Source: Campylobacter concisus (GTDB lineage: Bacteria > Campylobacterota > Campylobacteria > Campylobacterales > Campylobacteraceae). Taken from it: DNA of 64,000 bases. This document shows, one piece after another, positions 1-7,861 of this stretch; position 1 is the stretch's first letter; each line of letters starts with the position of its first letter. Under the pieces are notes generated by a model that saw only the letters and a program-made list of their open reading frames with translations, was not told the origin of the DNA and searched no databases. The stretch covers positions 1 through 64,000 of the forward strand of contig NZ_PPAF01000008.1 of assembly GCF_002913045.1 (NCBI RefSeq), in the 5' to 3' direction. The translations under genes were made by a program, and so were the position numbers.

Positions 1-39
1 AGGTGGATGTCATAAGTTCGAGTCTTATAGCGACCACCA
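1..39 (+). tRNA. 3' end of a tRNA, probably tRNA-Val (cut by the window edge)
   Basis: Only the 3' half is present. A T-arm of ATAAG-TTCGAGT-CTTAT is followed by a 7-nt acceptor strand AGCGACC, discriminator A and an encoded CCA at 37-39. The anticodon lies outside the window. Valine is an inference from the A discriminator, the AGGTG anticodon-stem remnant and the common Val-Asp tRNA pairing in Campylobacter. That it is a tRNA is clear; the identity is tentative. Confidence 0.7.
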
Positions 40-47
40 TTTTAGGT

Positions 48-124
48 GCAGCGGTAGTTCAGTTGGTTAGAATGCCGCCCTGTCACGGCGGAGGTCGCGG
101 GTTCGAGCCCCGTCCGCTGCGCCA
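48..124 (+). tRNA. tRNA-Asp (anticodon GTC)
   Basis: This is a complete cloverleaf. The acceptor GCAGCGG pairs with TCCGCTGC. The anticodon stem-loop is CCGCC-CTGTCAC-GGCGG with anticodon GTC. The T-loop is GTTCGAG and the 3' end is discriminator G plus encoded CCA. It starts 8 nt after the preceding tRNA, so both probably come from one transcript. Confidence 0.96.
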
Positions 125-389
125 TCTATTATTCTTTGACTTTCATTTTCACCATTACTATAATTCTTAAAAATAGTGTATTTATTAAAAAATTTATGTT
201 TTAAAATTTTACATATAAAATAAATTAAAAAGTAAAATCTAATTTATCGCCACTAAATCGCATATATTTAAAAATAAATCTTTTTCTAAAATTTCTAAAT
301 AATTGATACAAGACAAATCAAAATTAATATTTTTATCTCTAAGTTATCAAAAAATCAATATAATCGTAAAAATTTAATAAGGGAAATTT
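125..389. other. AT-rich intergenic leader of ribB
   Basis: This gap between tRNA-Asp and ribB is strongly AT-rich with stops in all frames, and I see no gene in it. The only recognisable element is the -10 box just before ribB. I could not recognise an FMN riboswitch upstream of ribB. Confidence 0.6.
359..364 (+). promoter_or_regulatory. -10 box for ribB
   Basis: TATAAT lies 26 nt before the ATG, preceded by T/A-rich phased sequence and no clear -35 box, as is usual for Campylobacter sigma-70 promoters. The distance allows a leader of about 20 nt carrying the AAGGG ribosome site. Confidence 0.6.
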
Positions 390-1409
390 ATGGCATTTGA
401 AAATGTATTAAAAGCGATTGAAGATATAAAAAATGGCAAAATGGTAATTATGGTCGATGACGAAGACCGTGAGAATGAAGGAGACTTGGTCTTTTCAGCG
501 GCAAGCAGCGATATGCAAAAGGTAAATTTTGCGATCACTCATGCAAAAGGTGTGCTTTGCCTTGCGATGGATGAAGCAAACGCAAAAAGACTTGATTTGC
601 CGCTAATGGTTTCTAAAAATACATCTAGCCACGAAACCGCATTTACTGTCACAATTGATGCAAAGGAGGCAACAACAGGCGTAAGTGCTTATGAGCGTGA
701 TATGACGATTAGACTTGCTGCTAGTACTGATTCGGTGCCTGAAAATTTTGTAAGGCCTGGGCATATATTTCCGCTTATTGCAAAGAAAGGCGGCGTACTC
801 GTTCGAACAGGTCATACTGAAGGATCAGTTGATCTTTGCAAACTTGCTGGCGTTAGTCCAATGGCAGCAATTTGCGAGATCGTAAAAGAAGATGGCACAA
901 TGGCCAGACGTGATTATCTGGAAGAATTCTGTAAAAAATTTAACCTAAATATGATAAGCGTTTCTGAATTAGTAGAATACAGACTTAGCCACGAAAGCTT
1001 AATAGAGGTTTCGCCCGCAAAGAGTGTAAAAATCTGTGGTTTTGAAGCAAAAAGATATGACATAAAAGATCACGAAAATAAAAATCACGCTGCCTATGTT
1101 TTCGGAGAGACAAAAGCGCAAGCTAATGTAAAATTTCAAAAAATAAGCAAAGACCATGAGCTTTTAAGCGGAGATAAATTTGATAATTTATTAAAGTCGT
1201 TGGATTTTTTAAGTAAAAATGGTGGAGTGTTACTATTTTTAGACAGTAATAAAAGCGATGCAAGCTCACAAAAAGATTATGGCATTGGGGCACAAATTTT
1301 AAAGTATTTTGGCATAAGCGAAATTGAGCTTTTAAGCTCAAATAAAAATAAAGAATTTGTAAGTCTTGCAGGCTTTGGACTTGATATAAAAGACTATAAA
1401 GAAATTTAA
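390..1409 (+). CDS. ribB: 3,4-dihydroxy-2-butanone 4-phosphate synthase with degenerate GTP cyclohydrolase II domain
   Basis: The N-terminal half (about residues 1-200) is a full DHBP synthase, making the four-carbon precursor of riboflavin from ribulose 5-phosphate. It has the acidic DDEDRENEGDL motif, the TTGVSAYERDMTIR segment and RPGHIFPLIA...GHTEGSVDL. The C-terminal half (about 205-339) is laid out like RibA and keeps the DYGIGAQIL motif and a GFGLDI ending. It lacks the three zinc cysteines and the CLTGD-type segment, so cyclohydrolase activity is unlikely. Start: ATG with AAGGG upstream. This is a known epsilonproteobacterial architecture; a separate ribA should exist elsewhere. It converges on panB with a 36-nt gap. 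Confidence 0.92.
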   Translation: MAFENVLKAIEDIKNGKMVIMVDDEDRENEGDLVFSAASSDMQKVNFAITHAKGVLCLAMDEANAKRLDLPLMVSKNTSSHETAFTVTIDAKEATTGVSAYERDMTIRLAASTDSVPENFVRPGHIFPLIAKKGGVLVRTGHTEGSVDLCKLAGVSPMAAICEIVKEDGTMARRDYLEEFCKKFNLNMISVSELVEYRLSHESLIEVSPAKSVKICGFEAKRYDIKDHENKNHAAYVFGETKAQANVKFQKISKDHELLSGDKFDNLLKSLDFLSKNGGVLLFLDSNKSDASSQKDYGIGAQILKYFGISEIELLSSNKNKEFVSLAGFGLDIKDYKEI

Positions 1410-1445
1410 TTTTGCCACGTTCTTTTAATGCGGATATTGATCATC

Positions 1446-2255
1446 CTAATAGCAAAATTCTTCACTTGGAAAAATTTTGCCTTTTACATCATTTGCGTAG
1501 GATTGCACACTCTTTCTTACAATATCCGCTCCATCAAGATATCTTTTTACAAATTTTGGTTTAAAGTCTTCAAAAAACCCAAGCATATCAGACCACACAA
1601 GTACTTGCCCATCGACGTTTACTCCAGATCCGATACCAATAACTGGTACATGAACTTGCTTTGTTATCTCGCTAGCCACGCTACTCATCGTGCCCTCAAG
1701 TAAGATACCAAATGCTCCAGCTTGCTCAAACGCCAAAGCCTCTTCAATTAGTTTTTTTACCTCGATCTCGCTTCTGCCTTTTATCTTATATCCACCTTCA
1801 AATTTATAAAACTGAGGCTTTAAGCCAATGTGAGCCATAACGTTTATGCCCTCTTCACAAAGGCGCTTCACTAAATTTACTTGGTGCATGCCAACTTCGA
1901 GCTTTACTGCATCGGCATTTGTCTGTTTGAAAAATTTCATCGCATTTTTTATCGCTTGCTTTTCATTTGTGTAACTACCAAATGGCATATCGGCCATGAT
2001 AAAAGTATTTTTAGCTCCATTACAAACGGCCTTTGTATGATAAAGCATGGTATTCATGTCCGCACTTATCGTACTTTCTTGCATATTAAAACTCATATTT
2101 AAGCTATCGCCAACCAAAATAATATCAGCATAATCATCAAAAAGCTTAGCAAATAACGCATCATAGGCAGTTATCATTATAATAGGCTCAATGCCTTTTT
2201 TATTTTTTATATCATTTATGCTTAGTTTTTTCTTCTGAGTTTTTTCATTTTTCAT
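1446..2255 (-). CDS. panB: 3-methyl-2-oxobutanoate hydroxymethyltransferase (ketopantoate synthase)
   Basis: This enzyme transfers a hydroxymethyl group from methylene-tetrahydrofolate to alpha-ketoisovalerate, the first step to pantothenate. The 269-residue length fits the family. It shows ITAYDALFAKL near the start, VGDSLNM (Mg site), the MADMPFGSY segment, AVKLE, AHIGLKPQ and VIGIGSG. I start it at ATG 2255 because GGAG sits 8 nt ahead; a TTG four codons upstream is in frame but overlaps that ribosome site. It is transcribed divergently from the Hpt gene. No panC or panD neighbour is in the window. Confidence 0.95.
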   Translation of the reverse strand: MKNEKTQKKKLSINDIKNKKGIEPIIMITAYDALFAKLFDDYADIILVGDSLNMSFNMQESTISADMNTMLYHTKAVCNGAKNTFIMADMPFGSYTNEKQAIKNAMKFFKQTNADAVKLEVGMHQVNLVKRLCEEGINVMAHIGLKPQFYKFEGGYKIKGRSEIEVKKLIEEALAFEQAGAFGILLEGTMSSVASEITKQVHVPVIGIGSGVNVDGQVLVWSDMLGFFEDFKPKFVKRYLDGADIVRKSVQSYANDVKGKIFPSEEFCY

Positions 2256-2291
2256 TGCAAGCTCCAAGGATTTTTAGCTAAAAGGCTAACA

Positions 2292-2297
2292 ATTTTA
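2292..2297 (-). promoter_or_regulatory. candidate -10 box for panB
   Basis: On the minus strand this reads GATAAAATT, about 37 nt before the chosen panB ATG. It overlaps the divergent Hpt control region. Confidence 0.35.
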
Positions 2298-2309
2298 TCA
2301 AATTTTTGC

Positions 2310-2315
2310 TACAAT
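2310..2315 (+). promoter_or_regulatory. -10 box for the Hpt gene
   Basis: GCTACAATT gives a good -10 (TACAAT) 27 nt before the ATG at 2342, with AAGGA between them. Confidence 0.5.
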
Positions 2316-2341
2316 TACGCCAATTTCTTAAGGACATAAAA

Positions 2342-2746
2342 ATGGGTATATTAAAAAGGCTTGAAATAGATTACTCTTATGATATAGTTGAAGAATTTTT
2401 ATCTCACTATGCTTTAATGTGCGATTTACTTGAGCCTTTGATAATAAATTTAGGAAGAGCTGATAAATATAAAGATAGTATCTTAGAGCTTACTAGGATT
2501 TTTCATAATATTAAATCAGCAGCAGGATTCATGCATCTTGATCCGATATTAAAGCTTACAACTTTAGCTGAAGAGATAACTCAAGAGGCAAGAAGTCTAA
2601 AAGGGCCAGCAAATGATAAATTTATAGATTGGTTGCTACTTATTAGCGATCAGTTTAATAAATATAAAGATGATGTCGAGAACGATTTTGAATATTTTAG
2701 CGTTCTTGAACCAAAAATCATTGATGTGCCTGCAAAACTTAACTAA
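2342..2746 (+). CDS. histidine phosphotransfer (Hpt) domain protein
   Basis: This 134-residue, all-helical, soluble protein has an Hpt core. His55 sits in FHNIKSAAGFM, matching the H-x-x-K-x-x-x-G phosphoacceptor pattern, with a helical hairpin partner in the second half. No kinase, receiver or membrane segment is fused to it. It could relay phosphate in a multi-step two-component pathway; the partner is not evident here, because the nearest two-component pair (7862-9620) looks direct. ATG 2342 is chosen over an in-frame TTG at 2306 because AAGGA precedes it. tmRNA begins 26 nt after the stop. Confidence 0.8.
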   Translation: MGILKRLEIDYSYDIVEEFLSHYALMCDLLEPLIINLGRADKYKDSILELTRIFHNIKSAAGFMHLDPILKLTTLAEEITQEARSLKGPANDKFIDWLLLISDQFNKYKDDVENDFEYFSVLEPKIIDVPAKLN

Positions 2747-2772
2747 ATAATTCACTAACCATTTTATTTTTT

Positions 2773-3131
2773 GGGAGCGACTTGGCTTCGACAGGAGCAG
2801 AGTGTGTACGGTGGCACGTCGCTTTGAGCAAAGCGTAAAAAGCTCAAATTAAATTTAAACGCAAACAACGTTAATTTCGCTCCTGCTTACGCTAAAGCTG
2901 CGTAAGTTCAGTTGAGCCTTGCTTAGTCTAATTCTAGCTAGGACAAAAGCAAGTAATTTAGCTAGAGTAGGCTCGCAAAGTGACTGCTTGCTAGCTGAAA
3001 TTTTAGTCTTAGTCTAAATTTTGGTTTTGGAAAGTGAGCCTTTTTAGATGAAATTTTCACTTTTGCTAAGCGTGTAGAGGCTGTATGCATTTTGTTTTTG
3101 GACAGGGGTTCGATCCCCCTCGCTTCCACCA
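2773..3131 (+). ncRNA. ssrA: transfer-messenger RNA (tmRNA)
   Basis: The 5' end GGGAGCGACTTGGCTTCGAC and the 3' end CGCTTCCACCA form the tRNA-Ala-like half, with GTTCGATCC as T-loop. The tag frame at 2861-2905 reads ANNVNFAPAYAKAA then TAA. It rescues stalled ribosomes and tags the products for proteolysis. The 359-nt length is normal. One-piece form, not permuted. Confidence 0.97.
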
Positions 3132-3175
3132 TTTCTATCTAAAATACAAATAAAAATTTTATTAAATAGCTTAAA

Positions 3176-4063
3176 TTAAAAAAGCTCTTCTGACTCAAAA
3201 TAATTTTGTGAAATATTTCGCTCTTTTTCATTAGTATTTACATGAAGCACATAATAGCCTATATGTGTGTTGCTAGCATCTATTAGTGGTACCACGCAAA
3301 AGTAGTGCGTTTTATAAACGTAAAATTCATATTCTTTAAAATTAATATCACGCAAAAAACCTACTATGTTTAAATTTGCACTGCTTAAATTTTCGATGTA
3401 ATAATCATTTAAAATTTGATCACTCGGAATGCTTTTACGTGATGGCATCTTGTCTTTTGCCAAAAGAACAAATAGATCAATTCCTTGCTTTTTAAAATAA
3501 TTTCCAAGTGAGTCAAAATTTAACAAAACCTCGATGTTGCCAATAATTTTACCATCACGTACTACGTTTGAGACAGCCCTTATATGCGTTCCAGCATACC
3601 ACGCCTCGATGCCGACCATGGGCTTGTTTTGATGCCTTGACTCTTGCACTAAAAACCTACTACTAGCGATCATATCGCCATATCTGTTTAGATCCCAACT
3701 CCTTACATAGCTTTTTAGATCTTTATCATAAATGTGAAGCTTAATGTTGTTATACATCGAAGCTGCGCCAAGGGTTTTGGTTAAATTTTCGATATTTTTT
3801 ATGCATTCATCGCGGCTTTGACCTAGCAAGCACATTTGTATAGACTCATTTTGAGCAAGCAATATAGAGATTGCCATTGATGAAAATTTCTCATCATCTA
3901 TACTTTTATTAAGCTGTTTTACCTGGTAATCAAAAAAGACTCGCATATTATTTTGCATCTTTTCAGCCATATAAGAGCTGTAAAGAAAGTAAAAAAGCCC
4001 TCCAAGCACTATGATAAAGATAAAAATGATATAAAAATTAAGATATTTTTTATACTTATTCAA
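3176..4063 (-). CDS. membrane-anchored periplasmic Cache-type sensor protein without output domain
   Basis: The protein has 295 residues. A short cytoplasmic N-terminus (MNKYKKY) and one membrane helix at about residues 9-30 are followed by a roughly 260-residue periplasmic region. That region looks like a dCache sensor: a long helix, an IKLHIYDKDLKSYVRSWDLNRYG segment typical of chemoreceptor Cache domains, then a second alpha/beta lobe. It stops without a second membrane helix, HAMP, MCP or kinase domain. The start is TTG, overlapping the end of the HIT gene by 8 nt, with AAGGG just ahead. It is probably co-transcribed with the HIT gene. The ligand is unknown. It may act by contacting another receptor; that is inference. 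Confidence 0.75.
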   Translation of the reverse strand: MNKYKKYLNFYIIFIFIIVLGGLFYFLYSSYMAEKMQNNMRVFFDYQVKQLNKSIDDEKFSSMAISILLAQNESIQMCLLGQSRDECIKNIENLTKTLGAASMYNNIKLHIYDKDLKSYVRSWDLNRYGDMIASSRFLVQESRHQNKPMVGIEAWYAGTHIRAVSNVVRDGKIIGNIEVLLNFDSLGNYFKKQGIDLFVLLAKDKMPSRKSIPSDQILNDYYIENLSSANLNIVGFLRDINFKEYEFYVYKTHYFCVVPLIDASNTHIGYYVLHVNTNEKERNISQNYFESEELF

Positions 4064-4427
4064 AACTAGCCCTTAACTTTTCTTCTAAAAATTTTGCAAA
4101 TTTATCAAATTCTGGCAACGCAAGCTCGCTTTTTCTTTTTGGATTAGCCCAAACGCTATCTGGAAAAAATGCGTCATCACTAAATCTAGCAATAACATGA
4201 ATATGCACATGTGGCACGTAGTTACCAAAACTAGCGATATTTATCTTGGTTGGTTTATAAAACTCAAGCATCGCCTTTTCACTTATAAGCATCGCCTCAA
4301 AAAGCCTAACCCTACTCGCTTCATCACAATCGCTTAGCTCACGAAATGGCTTAATGGTAAAAATTTTTATCCAAGGAAGTTCATTGTCTTCACGCTCGAT
4401 TTTTATAAATTTATCTTCATAGATCAT
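4056..4427 (-). CDS. HIT family protein (histidine triad nucleotide hydrolase/transferase)
   Basis: This 123-residue HIT protein has the triad HVHIHVI (His73, His75, His77), where the middle histidine is the catalytic nucleophile in the family. Such proteins hydrolyse nucleoside phosphoramidates or dinucleotides. ATG 4427 is chosen because AGGA lies 7 nt ahead; an open frame runs further upstream into the next gene's coding region but has no ribosome site. It lies 14 nt downstream of the AI-2E-family permease and overlaps the Cache gene, so the three probably form one operon. Confidence 0.88.
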   Translation of the reverse strand: MIYEDKFIKIEREDNELPWIKIFTIKPFRELSDCDEASRVRLFEAMLISEKAMLEFYKPTKINIASFGNYVPHVHIHVIARFSDDAFFPDSVWANPKRKSELALPEFDKFAKFLEEKLRASFE

Positions 4428-4441
4428 ATTTGTTCCTATTT

Positions 4442-5482
4442 TTATACAAAATTTCTCTCTCTTAAAAGCGTATAAAGTTTGATAGTCGAGATAAAAAATG
4501 TTACGATCGCTGGTCCAAGGATCACACCCCAAAACCCAAATGTCGTGATGCCGGCGAGCATCGCAAAGAATATAAGAAGTTCATTTATTTTTGTTGGTAT
4601 TTTAACCAGCTTTGAGTTTATAAATTTAATAACAAGTGGTTTTAAAAGCGTATCAGCTGCAAATGAGATCACTACGATCGTATAAATTGCGATAGTTATC
4701 GATGCTGCTATGTTGGCATTTGCAAATTCATAGATACTAATAGGCCCCCATGCCAAAATGCCGCCAACAACTGGAATAAGCGAAGCAAAGCTAAAAAAGA
4801 TACCAGTTAGCACGCCATCATATCCGTAAAAGCTTGTGATAATAGCAAACAAAAAGCCTTGGATTATCATATTTGCAATGGTTGAATAAAAAACCACACT
4901 CATCACGTTGCCAACTTCGCTTAAAATAGACTCTGTGTCATCTTGTTTTAGCGGAAGTGCATATTTTAGATAGCTGATTAGTTCATTGCCGTAAAGATTG
5001 CAAAAAAAGAAAAAGACCAAGATAATGATCATATCAATGCCAAATTTAAGGCTTAGCTTGCCTAAATTTGCGAGATTTGTAGCAAGCTGGGAAAATAGCA
5101 TCTTAATATCAAGTCCGCCTATAAATTCTTTTATTTTTGGCTCTAAAAAATTTATCGACTCAGGCATCCTAAAATCATAATTTTTGATAAATTCGATAGT
5201 CTTTGTGACATTGTTTATATCAAAGCCAGCTGCGTATTTTGCGATCTCAACTACCGCATAAAGAAGTGGGGCGATAAATAAGCAAAGAAGCACAGACGTG
5301 GTAAGAGCCGATGAAAGTGTCTTGCGGTTTTTAGTGAGCGATAAAAATGCGATTTGGACATTTGAAACTGCGACAGCAAGCAGTGCAGCGATAAAAATAT
5401 CAAGCAGATATGGTTTAAAAAGATAGACCACCAAAGCCAAAGCACAAAATACAAAAATTCCAAAAAATAGTCTATTATTCAT
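4442..5482 (-). CDS. AI-2E family (PerM-type) membrane transporter
   Basis: The 346-residue integral membrane protein has about seven or eight hydrophobic helices in the AI-2E/PerM layout: two N-terminal helix pairs, a hydrophilic central part (about residues 90-150), then a C-terminal block with VVGGILAWGPISIYEF and a final FGFWGVILGPAIV helix, typical of the family. Substrates vary in this family; despite the name few members carry autoinducer-2. ATG start with GGAG 6-9 nt upstream. It is first of a likely operon with the HIT and Cache genes. Confidence 0.88.
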   Translation of the reverse strand: MNNRLFFGIFVFCALALVVYLFKPYLLDIFIAALLAVAVSNVQIAFLSLTKNRKTLSSALTTSVLLCLFIAPLLYAVVEIAKYAAGFDINNVTKTIEFIKNYDFRMPESINFLEPKIKEFIGGLDIKMLFSQLATNLANLGKLSLKFGIDMIIILVFFFFCNLYGNELISYLKYALPLKQDDTESILSEVGNVMSVVFYSTIANMIIQGFLFAIITSFYGYDGVLTGIFFSFASLIPVVGGILAWGPISIYEFANANIAASITIAIYTIVVISFAADTLLKPLVIKFINSKLVKIPTKINELLIFFAMLAGITTFGFWGVILGPAIVTFFISTIKLYTLLRERNFV

Positions 5483-5504
5483 CTTGCTCCCTTAAAATGG
5501 GGTA

Positions 5505-5510
5505 ATTATA
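5505..5510 (-). promoter_or_regulatory. -10 box for the AI-2E permease operon
   Basis: The minus strand reads GCTATAATTACC, a perfect TATAAT about 23 nt before the ATG. Confidence 0.6.
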
Positions 5511-5698
5511 GCAAATTTATCAAAGCTGCTCATTTGCTTCCCAAATTTGCTCAATCTCTTTGCCATCAAGCTTGCAAAGCTAGCAAGTACGGCTAGGCTT
5601 TTGGCATTTTTAGCATGCTACTGGCGCTTAGTAAATTTAGATAAATTTATAGTTTTACGCAAAATTTCTAGCTCAAAAGCTCCTACAAATTTAGACAT

Positions 5699-6778
5699 TT
5701 ACGTGCACTGAAAATTTGCCCCGACGATCTCGCATTCATCACATATTTGAACATATATAGTTCCCTCGCCATCTACTAGACTTCCAAGAGGAATTTGTGC
5801 TAGATATTTCATGCTTTTGCTACATTTTGGACATTTTAAATACTCAGCATCTTGCTCCCACTGTGGATATCCACCAAGCAAAATTTCACTATCTATCATA
5901 TACGAGTAGTGAGCGTAAACCTCGCTGGCTAGCTCGAAATTTTGCCCATCAAGCGTTGCCACAGCGTCTCTTAAATAGTCCTCACTCTCACCCTCGCCTA
6001 CTATCTTTGTTTGCACGCTATTGCCGCCATTTTGGCAAAAATACTGCACAAGACCAACGCATGTTGGACAAAATTTAAGTACAGCATCGTTTTTTAGCTC
6101 TAGTCCAAGTCGCTTTAGACTCTCTTTTTTGATGATAAATTCTAGCATCTCGCCGCTACAAAATTTACATTTTTCATCGCTTAGTGCTTTAAATTTAATG
6201 CTTGCATCTGCGTTTTGGCTTGGCCCACATGTAAAACATTTATCAAAAACTAGGCTTCTTCTCTTGCCACTCTCGTCAAAGCTCCAGCCAGCAACCTGCG
6301 CATATCCGTACATATCAACATGAAGCTTCGCCTTCCAAGGCTTTGGCGCATTATAGAGCTTAAAAAATAGATCCCTTACCACCTCATCGCCCTGCCAGGC
6401 AAGTGCGCAAAGGATGTGATTTATTTTTACGATATTTTCAGCACCATTTAGACTATTTATGAGCTCATCTCTTACGTCACTTGAGGCGTTTTTGTAAATT
6501 TCAAATGGATAGTATTCACACTCTTTGGTCACTTCTCTTATTATCTGCTCGTCGCAAATGCCGTGCAGGTAAAAAATATAGACAAGGTCGCTATAAATTT
6601 CATCATATTTGCCTATCTCGTCTGTGTGAGCTAGGACATTTTTTAGCTTTTGCTTAATCTCAGCCTCGCTTAAGCCTTGATAAAACTCGAGCTTCTCTTT
6701 TTGTCTGCAATCATAGCAGATCCCATCAAAGTAAATCGTCCTTTGCTTGCACTTAGGACAAAGATATGGCTCACCCAT
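5699..6778 (-). CDS. multi-zinc-ribbon protein with DUF1963/YwqG-like C-terminus
   Basis: The 359-residue soluble protein is rich in paired cysteines: CPKCKQ...CYDC at residues 8-25, CFTC and CKFC near the middle, CPTC, then CPKC and CDEC at the C-terminus. This suggests three zinc ribbons. The last 60 residues (GGYPQW, CPKC, LAQIPLGSL, YVQICDEC) resemble the end of DUF1963/YwqG proteins. The function is not known. ATG start with GGAG nine bases upstream. It follows ruvB by 23 nt and is probably co-transcribed with it. I cannot assign a reaction. Confidence 0.75.
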   Translation of the reverse strand: MGEPYLCPKCKQRTIYFDGICYDCRQKEKLEFYQGLSEAEIKQKLKNVLAHTDEIGKYDEIYSDLVYIFYLHGICDEQIIREVTKECEYYPFEIYKNASSDVRDELINSLNGAENIVKINHILCALAWQGDEVVRDLFFKLYNAPKPWKAKLHVDMYGYAQVAGWSFDESGKRRSLVFDKCFTCGPSQNADASIKFKALSDEKCKFCSGEMLEFIIKKESLKRLGLELKNDAVLKFCPTCVGLVQYFCQNGGNSVQTKIVGEGESEDYLRDAVATLDGQNFELASEVYAHYSYMIDSEILLGGYPQWEQDAEYLKCPKCSKSMKYLAQIPLGSLVDGEGTIYVQICDECEIVGANFQCT

Positions 6779-6801
6779 TTTTGCTCCAAATTTAAATTTT
6801 G

Positions 6802-7812
6802 CTACTCAAAAAGCCCTTTTTCGATGTCGATCTTGACGTTAAAGGTCTCAAAGCACTTCGCACTTGCGATCCTGCCCTTTGCAGTGCGCTCGATAAAGCC
6901 ATTTGCAAGCAGATATGGCTCGATGACGTCCTCAACTGTGCCCTCATCCTCACTAAGTGCCGCAGCGATCGTGCTAAGTCCCATAGGACGACGCCTTGCT
7001 TGCATCAAAATTTCTAAATACCTAATATCCATCTCGTCAAACCCAAGCGAATTTACACCAAGCGCGTTAAGCCCCTCTTTTGCACGCTCGTGGCTGATGA
7101 TTAGCTCGTCATTTACCTCAGCAAAGTCGCGAATCCTCTTTAATAGCCTAAGAGCAATCCTAGGCGTGGCACGTGAGCGTTTGGCGATCTCAAGTGAGGC
7201 GTTTTTGTCGCACTCTTTGCCAAGCTTAGCTGAGGCGATCTGCACAATACGGCTTAGCTCGCTGCTTGTATAAAACTGCAGCCTAAAGTCCATTCCAAAG
7301 CGGTCTCTTAAAGGCGCTGAGATCATGCCAGCACGTGTCGTTGCTCCTATTAGCGTAAATTTTGGCAAGTCTATCTTGATAGTCTGGGCAGCTGGGCCAG
7401 AGCCTATGATAATGTCTAGCCTAAAGTCCTCCATCGCAGGGTAAAGCACCTCCTCGATAGCTGGGCTTAGGCGGTGGATCTCATCGATAAAAAGCACGTC
7501 GCCCTCTTGTAAATTTGTAAGGATCGCCGCAAGATCACCACTCTTTTCTATCATCGGCGCTGCGGTCATTTTGATACTTACACCCATCTCGTTTGCGATG
7601 ATGTGAGCAAGGGTGGTTTTACCAAGTCCTGGAGGGCCGTAAAATAGCACGTGATCTAGGCACTCATTTCGCTTTTTGGCTGCTTTTATAAAGACATCTA
7701 AATTTTGCTTGATCTTTTCTTGTCCGATGTAGTCTTCAAATTTTGTCGGTCTAAGCGAGACTTCAAAGTCATTTTCAAAGCTTACTTTTTCGATTTCAAC
7801 GATTCTATCCAA
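6802..7812 (-). CDS. ruvB: Holliday junction branch migration helicase RuvB
   Basis: This AAA+ motor drives RuvA-bound Holliday junction migration during recombination and repair. Visible motifs are Walker [10 protein letters not shown] (about residues 60-68), Walker [10 protein letters not shown], sensor 1 GATTRAG, the arginine-finger region PLRDRFGM, and a winged-helix C-terminus with [19 protein letters not shown]. At 336 residues it is full length. The start is TTG with AAGGA five bases upstream; no ATG fits the conserved N-terminus. ruvA is not in the window. Confidence 0.97.
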   Translation of the reverse strand: MDRIVEIEKVSFENDFEVSLRPTKFEDYIGQEKIKQNLDVFIKAAKKRNECLDHVLFYGPPGLGKTTLAHIIANEMGVSIKMTAAPMIEKSGDLAAILTNLQEGDVLFIDEIHRLSPAIEEVLYPAMEDFRLDIIIGSGPAAQTIKIDLPKFTLIGATTRAGMISAPLRDRFGMDFRLQFYTSSELSRIVQIASAKLGKECDKNASLEIAKRSRATPRIALRLLKRIRDFAEVNDELIISHERAKEGLNALGVNSLGFDEMDIRYLEILMQARRRPMGLSTIAAALSEDEGTVEDVIEPYLLANGFIERTAKGRIASAKCFETFNVKIDIEKGLFE

Positions 7813-7861
7813 AGTTTTTCCTTCTAAATTTAAGGCTTCATTTTACGCTTTTATGCTTAAT

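Noticed and set aside
390..1409. Full bifunctional RibBA
   Set aside because: The zinc cysteines and catalytic segment of GTP cyclohydrolase II are missing from the C-terminal half.
6677..7273. 198-codon plus-strand open frame
   Set aside because: It lies antisense to ruvB and the end of the zinc-ribbon gene; both of those have clear motifs and ribosome sites, and this frame shows only Leu/Ser-rich antisense composition.
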